From contig NZ_VSSP01000002.1 of the NCBI RefSeq assembly GCF_008312895.1, positions 186,001 to 250,000 on the forward strand: a DNA stretch of 64,000 nucleotides, given 5' to 3'. How positions within the stretch are numbered: the stretch's first letter is position 1; the number at the start of each line of letters is the position of its first letter. The DNA comes from Luteimonas suaedae (GTDB lineage Bacteria; Pseudomonadota; Gammaproteobacteria; Xanthomonadales; Xanthomonadaceae). This document shows, piece after piece, positions 8,282 to 17,248 of the stretch. The notes beneath the pieces were generated by a model. The model saw only the letters and a list, made by a program, of their open reading frames with translations. It was not told where the DNA came from and searched no databases. A program made the position numbers and the translations under genes.

Positions 8282-8695
8282 ATGCCAAAGCTCATCGCAC
8301 TGCTTCTGCTGGCGCTTTCGGCACTCTCGATCGGCACGCTTGTTTCTGGCACCAGCTATTCCGAGTGGCTTCTCCCAGGTGGCTTGCCTCTCGGCAATGC
8401 CTTGGCGGCTGCTGGTCTGTGCTTCTTGGCCGGCGCAGCCTTCTTGCTCAGCCCACCCAGCTCAATCCGTCGTCGCGTCTGCCGGGCGGCTTTGGTATCT
8501 GCGATTCTTTGGCTACCTGTTTCCATTGCACTGGCTGGCAATCTCGAACTGAATTTCTCCGGTTCTCGTGGCACGGCCTGGCTGGTGGCTAGCTCGGTCA
8601 CCGCTATTGCGGTGCTGAGCTCATTGCTGTGGGCGGCTGCTGGTTTGCTATTCGGTTCGAGTGGCAAGTCCTCGTCGATTCGCGCCGCTGGTTGA
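8282..8695 (+). CDS. small membrane protein, function unknown
   Basis: I do not recognise this 137-residue protein. It has four predicted membrane helices (about residues 3-23, 35-57, 68-90 and 103-126) and an N-terminus that could also serve as a signal anchor. The ATG at 8282 has GGAG about nine bases upstream. It lies just after the integron cassettes and in the same direction, with similarly lower GC, but no intact attC follows it, so membership of the cassette array is uncertain. It is followed at 34 bases by another small membrane protein gene, perhaps co-transcribed. Confidence 0.6.
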   Translation: MPKLIALLLLALSALSIGTLVSGTSYSEWLLPGGLPLGNALAAAGLCFLAGAAFLLSPPSSIRRRVCRAALVSAILWLPVSIALAGNLELNFSGSRGTAWLVASSVTAIAVLSSLLWAAAGLLFGSSGKSSSIRAAG

Positions 8696-8728
8696 ACTCC
8701 AGCATCAGGCTTTGCAGGAGAACGCACC

Positions 8729-8977
8729 ATGGGTGGCAGGGGGAGCAGAAGCGGATGGGTCTGTGCGGCGGCGGCGCTGGGTTTGCTGACGTGCCTCTGG
8801 ATCGGATGGCGTGATTTCGACCCCAACGTGCCCCAGGACATCGTTCGGGAGACGATTCGGGCCACTCCACGCTTGATCATCCAGTTGCTCGTGCAGTACA
8901 TCGTGCCCTTCGCCCTTGCGGCATTCCTGGTGACCGAGCTGATGGCCAAGCTTCGTAAGCCCAACGGCAGAAGGTGA
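8729..8977 (+). CDS. small membrane protein, function unknown
   Basis: The 82-residue product has two predicted membrane helices, at about residues 9-27 and 50-72, separated by a polar loop. It matches no family I can name. A clear ribosome-binding site AGGAG lies nine bases before the ATG at 8729, which supports translation. It follows the previous membrane-protein gene closely on the same strand and ends the accessory stretch; higher-GC core genes begin after it. Confidence 0.6.
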   Translation: MGGRGSRSGWVCAAAALGLLTCLWIGWRDFDPNVPQDIVRETIRATPRLIIQLLVQYIVPFALAAFLVTELMAKLRKPNGRR

Positions 8978-9107
8978 ATTCGGCCATCTCAAGTACGATA
9001 GGCCCAGTAACCGAGAGGGCTTGTCGCGGAGGGGAAGCGAACCCCCGTTTCGCGGTTCGAACCCGTCCAGGCGAACGCTCGTGATCCCCGACAAGAGAGG
9101 AGCTTCC

Positions 9108-9515
9108 ATGCCAGAAACACTCGAAGGCGGCTGCCAGTGCGGCGCCGTGCGTTATCGCATCAACGGCAGCCCGGTCATGGCGGCGCTGTGCCATTGCTCG
9201 ATGTGCCGGCGCGCGAACGCGGCGCCGGCCGTGGCCTGGGCGATGTACGAGGAGTCGCAGGTGACGTTCCTGGGAAGCCCGCCGGCGGTCTACGCGTCAT
9301 CGCCGGAGGCGCGGCGGAGCTTCTGCGGCCGCTGCGGGACGCAGATCGGCTTTGCGGCCGACTACATTCCGGGGATGATCGACATCACGATCGGAAGCCT
9401 GGACGAACCGGAACGGATGCCGCCGATGTTTCACTACTGGACGTCCCGACAGCTGCCGTGGCTGCGGGTGGCGGACGAACTGCCCCGGTTTCCGGAGTTC
9501 CCTCCGACGGAATGA
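9108..9515 (+). CDS. GFA family protein (glutathione-dependent formaldehyde-activating enzyme-like)
   Basis: The 135-residue product belongs to the GFA/CENP-V family of small zinc proteins; the exact substrate of most members is unknown. It shows the zinc cysteines CQCG (residues 9-12), CHCSMC (28-33) and CGRCGTQ further on, in the order typical of the family. The frame is open to 9021, but the ATG at 9108 is preferred because GAGAGGAG precedes it and the family N-terminus (LEGGCQCGAVRY) follows immediately. The next gene, a HIT protein, lies 68 bases downstream in the same direction. Confidence 0.85.
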   Translation: MPETLEGGCQCGAVRYRINGSPVMAALCHCSMCRRANAAPAVAWAMYEESQVTFLGSPPAVYASSPEARRSFCGRCGTQIGFAADYIPGMIDITIGSLDEPERMPPMFHYWTSRQLPWLRVADELPRFPEFPPTE

Positions 9516-9583
9516 CGCTGCCACGGTTGCGATGGTCGGGAGCAACCCTCCGCCTGCGACGCAACGAGACCTGGAGCCGTCCA

Positions 9584-10006
9584 ATGGGCGATGAATGCGT
9601 TTTCTGCGAGATCGTGCGCGGCAATGCGCCGGCCAGCGTGGTGTATGAGGACGAGATGACGATGGCCTTCATCGGTCCGCGGCAGTTCCATGCCGGGCAC
9701 ACGTTGGTCATTCCGCGCGGACATTTTCGCGACGTGCGCGATCTCGATCCTGAAACGGGCGCGGCTGTGATGGCGACGGTCTCGCGCATCACCCGCGCCG
9801 TCGGGCTGGCCTTTCCCAACCAGGGGCTCAGCCTGTGGCATTCGATCGGCGAGGCGGCGTTCCAGGAGGTGCCGCATCTGCACATCCACGTCCATCCGCG
9901 AAAGCTCGACGACGACTTCCTGCGTATCTATCCGCACGCCCCTGCCCTGCCCGACCAGGACACCCGCGACCGGTACGCGGCGCAGGTGCGCGCCCATCTG
10001 GATTGA
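9584..10006 (+). CDS. HIT family nucleotide-binding protein
   Basis: HIT proteins hydrolyse or transfer nucleotides, often acting on AMP-linked substrates; the true substrate here is unknown. The 140-residue product begins with the zinc-type CVFC motif (residues 5-8) and carries the histidine triad HLHIHVH at residues 98-104. The frame is open far upstream to 9137, but that part is a shadow of the GFA gene, and the ATG at 9584 opens the usual N-terminus (GDECVFCEIV). Length fits the family. Confidence 0.88.
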   Translation: MGDECVFCEIVRGNAPASVVYEDEMTMAFIGPRQFHAGHTLVIPRGHFRDVRDLDPETGAAVMATVSRITRAVGLAFPNQGLSLWHSIGEAAFQEVPHLHIHVHPRKLDDDFLRIYPHAPALPDQDTRDRYAAQVRAHLD

Positions 10007-10045
10007 TCGCGGTCCGGCACGATGCCGGCGGCATTGCAGGATCGA

Positions 10046-10750
10046 TCAGACGTCGGCGGCCGCCACTTCGCGCAGCCTGCCTTCGTGCAGTTCCAGCACG
10101 CGGTCGAGCTTGCGCGCCAGCCGGCGGTCGTGGGTGACCATCACCAGGCTGGTGCGCTGGGCGCGGTTGAGTTCCAGCATCTGCTCGAAGACGGTGGCGG
10201 CGGTGCGCTCGTCGAGGTTGCCGGTGGGTTCGTCGCCGAGTACGCAGGCGGGATGGTTGACCAGCGCGCGGGCGACGGCGGCGCGCTGGCGCTCGCCGCC
10301 GGACAGTTCGCCCGGCTTGTGCTCGAGCCGCGGGCCAAGCCCGACCGCTTCGAGAAGCGTCTGCGCCCGTTGCCGCGCCGCGGGCACGTCGCTGCCGGCG
10401 AGCACGACCGGCAGCATCACGTTCTCGAGCGCGGTGAACTCGGGCAGCAGGTGGTGGAACTGGTAGACGAAGCCGAGCGCCCGATTGCGCAACTGGCCGC
10501 GGGCGGCGTCGGACAGCGCGCTCATCCGTTGCCCGGCGACATACACCTCGCCGGCAGTGGGCGTGTCGAGTCCGCCGAGCAGGTGCAGCAGGGTGCTCTT
10601 GCCCGCGCCGGATGCGCCGAGGACGGCGACGGTCTCGCCGGCGTGTACCTCGAAATCGAGGCCGCCGAATACCGGCGTGACAAGCTTGCCTTCGCTGTAG
10701 GTCTTGCCCAGATTCTCTGCGCGCACGACCGCCTCGCCATGCATCTGCAT
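10046..10750 (-). CDS. lolD: lipoprotein-releasing ABC transporter ATP-binding protein LolD
   Basis: LolD energises release of outer-membrane lipoproteins from the inner membrane to LolA. The 234-residue product has Walker [10 protein letters not shown], signature [14 protein letters not shown] and Walker [13 protein letters not shown]. The start at 10750 is chosen because GGAAGGA lies seven bases upstream; the longer frame to 10798 would add [14 protein letters not shown] residues encoded by a heptamer repeat and is rejected. The LolC/E permease gene lies just upstream on the same strand, with the repeat between them. Confidence 0.94.
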   Translation of the reverse strand: MQMHGEAVVRAENLGKTYSEGKLVTPVFGGLDFEVHAGETVAVLGASGAGKSTLLHLLGGLDTPTAGEVYVAGQRMSALSDAARGQLRNRALGFVYQFHHLLPEFTALENVMLPVVLAGSDVPAARQRAQTLLEAVGLGPRLEHKPGELSGGERQRAAVARALVNHPACVLGDEPTGNLDERTAATVFEQMLELNRAQRTSLVMVTHDRRLARKLDRVLELHEGRLREVAAADV

Positions 10751-10760
10751 TTGTCCTTCC

Positions 10761-10788
10761 GATTCCCGATTCCCGATTCCCGACTCCC
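10761..10788. repeat. heptamer tandem repeat GATTCCC x4
   Basis: Three exact copies of GATTCCC and one GACTCCC stand in tandem between the lolC stop and the lolD start. The same unit in the other orientation (GGGAATC) occurs four times at 38352-38381 and in single copies elsewhere near gene ends. Translation of it gives false N-terminal extensions. Confidence 0.8.
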
Positions 10789-10790
10789 GG

Positions 10791-12038
10791 CTATTCATAG
10801 CGCAGCGCCTCCGCCGGCGCGGTGCGCGCTGCGCGCCAGGCCGGGTAGATGGTGGCGAGGAAGGCCATCGCCAGCGCGACCAGTCCGATGATGGTCACGT
10901 CGTCGGGATTGAGTTCGGTCGGCAGGCCGGTGATGTAGTACACGTCGGGCGGGATCAGCACGACATCGAAGGCGCCTTCGATCGCACGCAGGATGTACTC
11001 GAGGTTGAACGTGAGCAGGATGCCGCCGAGCACGCCGAGCACGGTGCCGATGATGCCGATCAGCGTGCCCTGCACCATGAACACCTGGAGCACACCGCGC
11101 GGCGTCAGGCCGAGGGTGCGCAGGATGGCGATGTCGGCCTGCTTGTCGGTCACCAGCATCACCTGCGAGGACACCAGGTTGAAGGCGCCCATGGCGATGA
11201 TCAGCGACAGCAGGATCGCGATCATGGTCTTCTCCAGCCGCAGCGCGCGGAACATGTTGGCGTTCTCGCTCGACCAGTCGCTGACCCGGTAGGGCCCCTG
11301 CAAGCGCACCGCGAGGTCGCGCGCCACCTCCCAGGCCTGGTTCATGTCGTGCAGCCGCAGGCGCACGCCGGTGACGCCGCCGCCGATGCGCAGCACGCGC
11401 TGCGCATCCTGCATGTTGACCACCGCCAGGCCCTTGTCGAACTGCTGGTGGCCGGCCTCGAACAGGCCGCTGACGGTATAGCGCTTGAGCTGCGGCACAC
11501 CGCCCATCGGCGTGGTCTGGAAATCGGTGGTGACGATGACCTTGTCGCCGACCGACACGCCGAGCCACAACGCCAGCTCTCGGCCGAGAATGATGTTGAA
11601 ACTGCCCGGCTGCAGGTCGTCCAAGCTGCCCTGCACCATCTTGTCGGCGATCACCGAGACGTGCCGTTCCTCTTCGGGAACGATGCCCTGCAGGAAGGCC
11701 GGCTGCGGTTCGGAGGTGTTGCCGCTGATCATCGACGGCCGCTCGACGTAGGGCGCGGCGCCGGCGACGCGCTCGTCGCGCAGAGCTTCGTCGACCGCGT
11801 GCCGCCAGTCCTCCATCGTGCCGCCGACGGCACTGACGGTGGCGTGCGCCGACATCTGCAGCAGGCGGTCGCGGATCTCGCGCTGGAAGCCGCTCATCAC
11901 CGCCAGCGTGGTGATCAGCGCGGTGACGCCGATGGCGATGCCGAGGATCGAGGCGAGCGAGATGAAGGAGATGAAGCCGTTGCGGCGCTTGGCGCGCAGG
12001 TAGCGCAGGCCGATGGCGACGGGAAGGGGTTTGAACAT
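10791..12038 (-). CDS. lolC: lipoprotein-releasing ABC transporter permease (LolC/LolE family)
   Basis: This is the membrane subunit that works with LolD to extract lipoproteins. The 415-residue product has the MacB/FtsX-type plan: one helix near residues 22-48, a large periplasmic domain, then three helices in the last 150 residues (about 265-295, 320-345, 375-400). The C-terminus [17 protein letters not shown] is typical. The ATG at 12038 opens the family N-terminus [21 protein letters not shown] (split by family convention after residue 15). A single permease gene is present rather than a lolC-lolE pair, so it may act as a homodimer, as in bacteria with LolF. Confidence 0.9.
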   Translation of the reverse strand: MFKPLPVAIGLRYLRAKRRNGFISFISLASILGIAIGVTALITTLAVMSGFQREIRDRLLQMSAHATVSAVGGTMEDWRHAVDEALRDERVAGAAPYVERPSMISGNTSEPQPAFLQGIVPEEERHVSVIADKMVQGSLDDLQPGSFNIILGRELALWLGVSVGDKVIVTTDFQTTPMGGVPQLKRYTVSGLFEAGHQQFDKGLAVVNMQDAQRVLRIGGGVTGVRLRLHDMNQAWEVARDLAVRLQGPYRVSDWSSENANMFRALRLEKTMIAILLSLIIAMGAFNLVSSQVMLVTDKQADIAILRTLGLTPRGVLQVFMVQGTLIGIIGTVLGVLGGILLTFNLEYILRAIEGAFDVVLIPPDVYYITGLPTELNPDDVTIIGLVALAMAFLATIYPAWRAARTAPAEALRYE

Positions 12039-12091
12039 CGGCTCTCGCTGGCTCCGGGCGGCATGCCGCCTGGAGGTCGGCATGAAGGCCG

Positions 12092-12520
12092 CTATGGTGC
12101 CATCGAAGCCGCTCCACGCGCAGCCTGCGGGTCGGGCGCGGCCAGCCGGAGTTCACGTCGTCGCGCCGGCGGCAGGGTGTCCGGCCACCAGGCCAGGCGC
12201 TGCGCCCTGCCCCGGGCGTCGCGCCAGTGCAGAAACGCGAGCGGGCCGCGCCAGCGCAGCGCCACGTCCGCGACCGGTTTGCCGTCCAGCGATACCGGCG
12301 CGGCGCCACCTGCGAAGACGAAGCTGCGTGCGGGCCTGCGCGCCTCACGCCGCAGCACGGCCAGGCCATGGCCGACCGCGGCCAGCGCCAGTGGCCAGGC
12401 GACCAGGCGCGGCATCTCAGAGGCGAGCACGGCGAATGCGGCCAGCGGCGCCATCACGGCCAGGATCGCCAGCAGCCAGCGCGACGGCCGCCAGGGGATC
12501 TCCGCGCGCGCAGGAACCAC
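12092..12520 (-). CDS. ygfX: YgfX/CptA-like membrane protein
   Basis: The gene follows sdhE as ygfX follows ygfY in Escherichia coli. The product has two helices (about residues 12-32 and 36-55) and a C-terminal half with LRWRGPLAFLHWRD and LAWWPDTL, which fits the YgfX family. That family has been described as an inner-membrane partner of SdhE/CptB, with disputed toxin activity. No ATG is available after the sdhE stop, so a GTG at 12520 is chosen, giving 142 residues; a longer frame to 12625 overlaps sdhE and has low-complexity sequence. The start is therefore uncertain. Confidence 0.65.
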   Translation of the reverse strand: MVPARAEIPWRPSRWLLAILAVMAPLAAFAVLASEMPRLVAWPLALAAVGHGLAVLRREARRPARSFVFAGGAAPVSLDGKPVADVALRWRGPLAFLHWRDARGRAQRLAWWPDTLPPARRRELRLAAPDPQAARGAASMAP

Positions 12521-12578
12521 GTGGCGGATGTGGTGCGCATGCGCAGACCGATCCGCAGTGCGGGCAGCGGCGCCGCGG

Positions 12579-12830
12579 TCAGTGGAGTTCGCGGATGCGT
12601 TGGACGAGCGTGTCGAGTGCGGCATCGGGAACGGCCTCGTAACCCATGAACCAGCGCCAGAGCCTATCGTCCTCGCAATCCAGAAGCTGTAGGAAAACCC
12701 CGCGTTCGGCGTCGGAAGCCGCCGCCCATGCGCGATCGAGGTAACGGGTGAACAGGACGTCCAGTTCGCGCATGCCGCGACGGCATTTCCAGCGCAGGCG
12801 CCGCAGCTCGGCCGCGTCGACGGCGTTCAT
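12579..12830 (-). CDS. sdhE: succinate dehydrogenase assembly factor SdhE
   Basis: SdhE promotes covalent attachment of FAD to SdhA. The 83-residue product carries the family core [17 protein letters not shown] near residues 11-27 (the RGxxE motif that binds the flavoprotein) and [15 protein letters not shown] near the end. The ATG overlaps the stop of the upstream MAPEG gene in an ATGA, so translation is coupled. It lies about 650 bases from sdhB on the same strand, which fits its role, and ygfX follows it. Confidence 0.93.
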   Translation of the reverse strand: MNAVDAAELRRLRWKCRRGMRELDVLFTRYLDRAWAAASDAERGVFLQLLDCEDDRLWRWFMGYEAVPDAALDTLVQRIRELH

Positions 12831-13249
12831 GCCGCCAGCAGGCCCCACGCCAGCCGCAGCCACAGCAGCAACAGCACCACTGCACCGAGCAGGAACACCT
12901 GGAAGCGGTGCATGACCGTGTTGTATCCGCACTGGATGACGCTGTGGGCGATGCGCAGGGCGACGAACGTCCACGCCAATCCCAGCACCGTCGGCGTGAC
13001 CTGCGCAGACAACGCCGCCACGACCAGCGCGAAATAGAACAGCACCGGCAGCTCGAACAGGTTGCGAAAGTTGTCGGCGGCGGTGCAATCGGTGAGCTTC
13101 GCTGCCGCCTGCGTGGAGGTCGCCACCGTCTGCGGGTGGATGCGCTCGCGCCGCATCTGCGCCACCCGGCGCCGGTACATGACCGCCATCACCACGAAGG
13201 TGAGCGCGACCATGGCGAGACCGGGTAGGAGGATCGATTGGATGACCAT
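12827..13249 (-). CDS. MAPEG family membrane protein
   Basis: MAPEG proteins are small membrane proteins related to glutathione transferases of eicosanoid metabolism; bacterial roles are mostly unknown. The 140-residue product has four helices (about residues 2-24, 60-80, 82-104 and 115-138) and the family segment [15 protein letters not shown] at about residues 54-68, in which the RNxxExP motif is plain. The frame is open to 13366, but the upstream part is encoded by repeats, and the ATG at 13249 begins the first helix. Its stop overlaps the sdhE start. Confidence 0.85.
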   Translation of the reverse strand: MVIQSILLPGLAMVALTFVVMAVMYRRRVAQMRRERIHPQTVATSTQAAAKLTDCTAADNFRNLFELPVLFYFALVVAALSAQVTPTVLGLAWTFVALRIAHSVIQCGYNTVMHRFQVFLLGAVVLLLLWLRLAWGLLAA

Positions 13250-13286
13250 AAGTCCCCTCGAAATGCGCTCGGACGAGAGCTGGAAT

Positions 13287-13319
<33 letters not shown>

Positions 13320-13338
13320 AGAGCGTCGTGCCTTTGCT

Positions 13339-13416
13339 CGTCATCCCGGCGAAAGCCGGGATCCATTGTCGAACACGGGCAAGTCCAAATGGATCCCGGC
13401 TTTCGCCGGGATGACG
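13339..13416. repeat. inverted repeat with CGTCATCCCGGCGAAAGCCG arms
   Basis: Two arms of about 29 bases (13339-13367 and 13388-13416) are reverse complements; each arm is itself a small hairpin CCCGGCGAAAGCCGGG. This type of repeat is widely seen between genes of beta- and gammaproteobacteria. A diverged piece appears at 38400-38450. It lies between sdhB and the MAPEG-sdhE unit and could act as a terminator or RNA-end protector. Confidence 0.8.
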
Positions 13417-13477
13417 ATACCGGCGCCTTTCACGTCACCGGTGCAAGCCTGTATCCGACAATCACCTTGTTACCACC

Positions 13478-14269
13478 TCAGCCGCGGCGCGCCAGCATCA
13501 TCTGCTTGATCTCGCCGATCGCCTTGGCGGGATTGAGGCCCTTCGGACAGGTGCGCGTGCAGTTCATGATGGTGTGGCAGCGGTAGAGCTTGAACGGATC
13601 CTCGAGGTCGTCCAGGCGCGCGCCGGTGTCCTCGTCGCGGCTGTCGATGATCCAGCGATAGGCCTGCAGCAGGATCGCCGGGCCGAGGTAGCGGTCGCCG
13701 TTCCACCAATAGCTCGGGCAGCTGGTGGTACAGCAGGCGCAGAGGATGCATTCGTACAGGCCGTCGAGCTTGGCGCGGTCGTCCTTGGACTGCAGCCGCT
13801 CGCGATCCGGCGGCGGCGCGCTCTGCGTGCGCAGCCACGGCTTGATCGACGCGTACTGCGCATAGAAGTGGGTCATGTCGGGGACGAGGTCCTTGACCAC
13901 GTCCATGTGCGGCAGCGGATAGATCGGCACCTCGCCCTTGCCCTTGCCGCAGTCGTCGATGGCCCTGGTGCAGGCCAGCGTGTTGGTGCCGTCGATGTTC
14001 ATCGCGCAGCTGCCGCAGATGCCTTCGCGGCACGAGCGGCGGAACGTCAGCGTGGGATCGATCTCGTTCTTGATCTTGATCAACGCGTCCAGGACCATCG
14101 GCCCGCAGTCGTCGAGATCGATCTCGTAGGTATCGGTGCACGGATTGCGGCCGTCGTCCGGATTCCAGCGATACACCTTGAAGCTGCGCACGCGCTTGGC
14201 GCCGGACTTCGCCGGGAAATGGCGGCCCTTCTGGATCTTCGAGTTCTTCGGGAGGGTGAATTCAGCCAT
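13478..14269 (-). CDS. sdhB: succinate dehydrogenase iron-sulfur subunit SdhB
   Basis: SdhB carries electrons from the SdhA flavin to quinone through three iron-sulfur centres. The 263-residue product has the [2Fe-2S] cysteines in [15 protein letters not shown] and TLAC, and the other clusters in [15 protein letters not shown] and [17 protein letters not shown]. The ATG at 14269 opens [12 protein letters not shown], as in relatives. It is the last structural gene of sdhCDAB; a 104-base gap with an inverted GAATC-rich repeat separates it from sdhA. Confidence 0.97.
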   Translation of the reverse strand: MAEFTLPKNSKIQKGRHFPAKSGAKRVRSFKVYRWNPDDGRNPCTDTYEIDLDDCGPMVLDALIKIKNEIDPTLTFRRSCREGICGSCAMNIDGTNTLACTRAIDDCGKGKGEVPIYPLPHMDVVKDLVPDMTHFYAQYASIKPWLRTQSAPPPDRERLQSKDDRAKLDGLYECILCACCTTSCPSYWWNGDRYLGPAILLQAYRWIIDSRDEDTGARLDDLEDPFKLYRCHTIMNCTRTCPKGLNPAKAIGEIKQMMLARRG

Positions 14270-14278
14270 GTGGGATCC

Positions 14279-14366
14279 GTGATTCGTTAATTCGTGACTG
14301 GTGATTCGCAAAGACGGGATTCGTGTCGCTCTGGCTTCTACGAATCACCAATCACGAATCACCAAT
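14279..14366. repeat. GAATC-rich inverted repeat between sdhA and sdhB
   Basis: GGTGATTCG at 14300-14308 is matched by CGAATCACC at 14341-14349 and again at 14355-14363, with GATTCG and ACGAATC variants in between. The tract fills most of the intergenic gap within an otherwise compact operon. It resembles the heptamer-type repeats elsewhere in the window. Confidence 0.65.
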
Positions 14367-14373
14367 CCCGGCT

Positions 14374-16164
14374 CTAATACACCCGCGCCTTCGGAGGCAC
14401 GACCTCGACCTCGTCGTCCAGCGTATACATGTGCACCGGGCGATAGCCGATGTACGTCTCGCCCTTGTCGCTCACCCAGCACAGGCTGTGCTTGTGCCAG
14501 TTCTCGTCGTCGCGGTCGCCGAAATCCTCGCGCGCGTGGGCGCCGCGCGATTCGGTGCGGTTCTCGGCCGAGACGATCGTGGCCAGCGCCTGGCCGAGCA
14601 GGTTCTGCAGCTCCAGGGTCTCGACCAGGTCGGAGTTCCACACCATCGAGCGATCGCTGACCTTGACGTCGGCGAAGGAGGCGTGGATTTCGCGAATCTT
14701 CTTCGTCCCGGCGGCGAGCGTCTCGCCGGTGCGGAACACGGCGGCGTCCTCCTGCATGGTGCGCTGCATCTTGTCGCGGATCACCGCGGTCGGTGTGCCT
14801 CCGTTCGCGTTGCGCACGCGGTCGAGGTTGGCCAGAGCGCGGTCGCAGGCGTCGTCGGCCAGTGGCTTGTGCGATTGCCCGGTCCGGATCGTGGCGGCGC
14901 AACGGTCGGCCACCGCGCGGCCGAACACCACCAGGTCGAGCAGCGAATTGGAGCCGAGCCGGTTGGCGCCGTGCACCGAGACGCAGGCCGCCTCGCCGAT
15001 GGCGTACAGGCCGGGCACCACCGCATCCGGATCGCCGTCGCGCAGCTGCACCACCTCGCCGTGGTAGTTGGTGGGGATGCCGCCCATGTTGTAGTGCACC
15101 GTAGGCAGCACCGGAATCGGCTGGCGGGTCACGTCGACGCCGGCGAAGATCTTGGCGGTCTCGGCGATGCCGGGCAGCTTCTCGTGGATGTCGTTGGGAT
15201 CCAGATGGGTGAGATCCAGGTGGATATGGTCCTTGCGGTCGCCGACGCCGCGGCCTTCGCGGATCTCGATCGTCATCGAGCGGCTGACCACGTCGCGGCT
15301 GGCCAGGTCCTTGGCGTTGGGCGCGTAGCGCTCCATGAAGCGCTCGCCCTCGCTGTTGCGCAGGATCCCGCCCTCGCCACGCACGCCCTCGGTGATCAGG
15401 CAGCCGGCGCCATAGATGCCGGTCGGGTGGAACTGCACGAACTCCATGTCCTGCAGGCCCAGCCCGGCGCGCAGCGCCATGCCGCCGCCGTCGCCGGTGC
15501 AGGTGTGCGCCGAGGTGCAGCTGAAGTAGGCGCGGCCATAGCCGCCGGTGGCCAGCACCACGCCGTGGGCGCGGAACAGGTGCAGAGTGCCCTCGGCCAT
15601 GTCCAGCGCCAGCACGCCGCGGCAGGCGCCCTCCTCGTCCATGATCAGGTCGAGCGCGAAGTACTCGACGAAGAAGCGCGCATCGTGCTTGAGCGACTGC
15701 TGGTACAGCGTGTGCAGCATGGCATGGCCGGTGCGGTCGGCGGCGGCGCAGGTGCGCTGCGCGGTGCCCTTGCCGTAGTGCGTGGTCATGCCGCCGAAGG
15801 GGCGCTGGTAGATCTTGCCGTCCTCGGTGCGCGAGAACGGCACGCCCTGGTGCTCGAGCTCGATGATCGCCGGGACCGCCTCGCGGCACATGTACTGGAT
15901 GGCGTCCTGGTCGCCCAGCCAGTCCGAGCCCTTGATCGTGTCGTAGAAGTGGTAGCGCCAGTCGTCCTCGCCCATGTTGCCGAGCGCGGCGGAGATGCCG
16001 CCCTGCGCCGCCACGGTGTGCGAGCGGGTCGGAAACACCTTGGTGATGCAGGCGGTCTGCAGGCCCTTGGCGGCGAGGCCGAAGGTGGCGCGCAGCCCGG
16101 CGCCGCCGGCGCCGACCACGATCATGTCGTACTTGTGTTCGGTGATCTTGTAGGCGGTGCTCAT
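14374..16164 (-). CDS. sdhA: succinate dehydrogenase flavoprotein subunit SdhA
   Basis: SdhA oxidises succinate to fumarate with covalently bound FAD. The 596-residue product has the dinucleotide motif GAGGAGLRA at residues 18-26, the flavin-attachment motif [10 protein letters not shown] (His49), and [21 protein letters not shown] with active-site residues. The ATG at 16164 opens [13 protein letters not shown]; an upstream in-frame ATG at 16203 overlaps the sdhD end and is not preferred. It begins 22 bases after sdhD. Confidence 0.97.
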   Translation of the reverse strand: MSTAYKITEHKYDMIVVGAGGAGLRATFGLAAKGLQTACITKVFPTRSHTVAAQGGISAALGNMGEDDWRYHFYDTIKGSDWLGDQDAIQYMCREAVPAIIELEHQGVPFSRTEDGKIYQRPFGGMTTHYGKGTAQRTCAAADRTGHAMLHTLYQQSLKHDARFFVEYFALDLIMDEEGACRGVLALDMAEGTLHLFRAHGVVLATGGYGRAYFSCTSAHTCTGDGGGMALRAGLGLQDMEFVQFHPTGIYGAGCLITEGVRGEGGILRNSEGERFMERYAPNAKDLASRDVVSRSMTIEIREGRGVGDRKDHIHLDLTHLDPNDIHEKLPGIAETAKIFAGVDVTRQPIPVLPTVHYNMGGIPTNYHGEVVQLRDGDPDAVVPGLYAIGEAACVSVHGANRLGSNSLLDLVVFGRAVADRCAATIRTGQSHKPLADDACDRALANLDRVRNANGGTPTAVIRDKMQRTMQEDAAVFRTGETLAAGTKKIREIHASFADVKVSDRSMVWNSDLVETLELQNLLGQALATIVSAENRTESRGAHAREDFGDRDDENWHKHSLCWVSDKGETYIGYRPVHMYTLDDEVEVVPPKARVY

Positions 16165-16186
16165 CGGGACTCTTTTCAACGGGGCG

Positions 16187-16603
16187 TCAGGCCAGCACGG
16201 CAATGCGGGCGATCGCGTACAAGGACGCGATCGCGCCGATGACGCAGACGAGGATGACGAGGAACTGCAACGCGACCTCGACTGCGCGCGCGTGCACGTA
16301 GTCCTCGATCACCACCTGCAGGCCCATCTGGGTATGCCAGAACATCGACAGCGCGAACACCGCCATCAGGATCGCGTTCCAGGGGCGCGCCAGGGTCTCG
16401 CGCACCGTCTCCAGGTCGGCGCCGATCATCGACACCAGGGTGCCGATCAGCCATGGCACCAGCAGCGCCAGCACCACCGCGGTCACCCGCTGCCACCAGA
16501 AATGGCCGGTGCCGGACTTGGCCGAGCCCATGCCGCGCGCGCGCCCCACCGGGGTGCGGAAATCACGGCGTGCCGGCGCCTCTGCGGGCTTCGCTTCGTT
16601 CAT
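16187..16603 (-). CDS. sdhD: succinate dehydrogenase membrane anchor subunit SdhD
   Basis: SdhD helps bind haem b and ubiquinone in the membrane part of complex II. The 138-residue product has three helices (about residues 38-62, 75-98 and 108-132) and the motif [16 protein letters not shown], whose EDY corresponds to the quinone-site Asp-Tyr of SdhD. The N-terminal 30 residues are a polar extension. Its ATG overlaps the sdhC stop as ATGA. Confidence 0.93.
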   Translation of the reverse strand: MNEAKPAEAPARRDFRTPVGRARGMGSAKSGTGHFWWQRVTAVVLALLVPWLIGTLVSMIGADLETVRETLARPWNAILMAVFALSMFWHTQMGLQVVIEDYVHARAVEVALQFLVILVCVIGAIASLYAIARIAVLA

Positions 16604-16989
16604 GCACCACCCCATAGCACGGCGAACCAGATCGCCGCGGTCAGCACCACGGTCAGCCCGAACACGGCGTAGCCGGACCGGTAGACCTCGGGAAGCTCGA
16701 AGCCCCAGCCGGCGTCCCACAGCAGGTGGCGGATGCCGTTGAGCAGGTGGTAGACCAGCGCCAGCGAGAAGCCGAACGTGGCGACCATGCCGACCGGCGA
16801 GGCCAGGCAGGCGGCGACGGTGGCATAGGCCTCGCCGCCCTGCGCCACCGCCAGCAGCCACCACAGCAGCACGAAGGCGCCGACCGACAGCGCCATGCCG
16901 GTGACCCGGTGCAGGATCGACATCGTCATGGTGATCTGCCAGCGGTAGACCTGCAGATGCGGCGACAGGGGGCGTTCGCGGTTCGTCAT
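16600..16989 (-). CDS. sdhC: succinate dehydrogenase cytochrome b556 subunit SdhC
   Basis: SdhC is the other membrane anchor of complex II and supplies a haem ligand. The 129-residue product begins NRERPLSPHLQVYRW, then has SILHRVTG (quinone-site Ser and Arg) and LVYHLLNGIRHLLWD, with the haem-ligand His in YHL. Three helices are evident. It is first in sdhCDAB and coupled to sdhD by ATGA. Confidence 0.95.
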   Translation of the reverse strand: MTNRERPLSPHLQVYRWQITMTMSILHRVTGMALSVGAFVLLWWLLAVAQGGEAYATVAACLASPVGMVATFGFSLALVYHLLNGIRHLLWDAGWGFELPEVYRSGYAVFGLTVVLTAAIWFAVLWGGA

Positions 16990-17055
16990 CGCTGGGCAGG
17001 GCTCCTCGCTGGGCGGCCGGCGGCCGCGTGGCTGGTAGGCATCATGATCGACGGC

Positions 17056-17208
17056 CTAGAAATCGATGCAGCGGCCGTTCTTTTCCCAGTCGCCGTAGCG
17101 CGTCGGCTCGGGGCCTTCGCGGCCGCCGATCTCGGGCGCCTGCGCCGGTTCCGCAACAGGCTTTTCCGCCTGTGCCGGATCCGGTGCGGGAGCGCTTTCG
17201 CCTATCAT
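17056..17208 (-). CDS. DUF1674 / SDHAF4-like succinate dehydrogenase assembly factor
   Basis: The 50-residue product ends in GGREGPEPTRYGDWEKNGRC followed by IDF, the conserved tail of the DUF1674/SDHAF4 family, which in mitochondria binds flavinated SdhA and shields it before complex II is assembled. The first half is a low-complexity Pro/Ala/Glu stretch, as is common in the family. It starts at the ATG at 17208 and lies 66 bases upstream of sdhC on the same strand, the place one would expect. It diverges from ygfZ. At this length it is easily missed. Confidence 0.85.
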   Translation of the reverse strand: MIGESAPAPDPAQAEKPVAEPAQAPEIGGREGPEPTRYGDWEKNGRCIDF

Positions 17209-17248
17209 GGCCGGGTCATTCACCACCGAAAGTCTAAGTCCCGCCCCC

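Noticed and set aside
9036..9082. tRNA-like 3' piece with GGTTCGAACCC and a possible variable arm
   Set aside because: The T-arm pairs only partly, no acceptor or anticodon stem is found, and there is no CCA. It may be a tRNA relic but cannot be supported as a gene.
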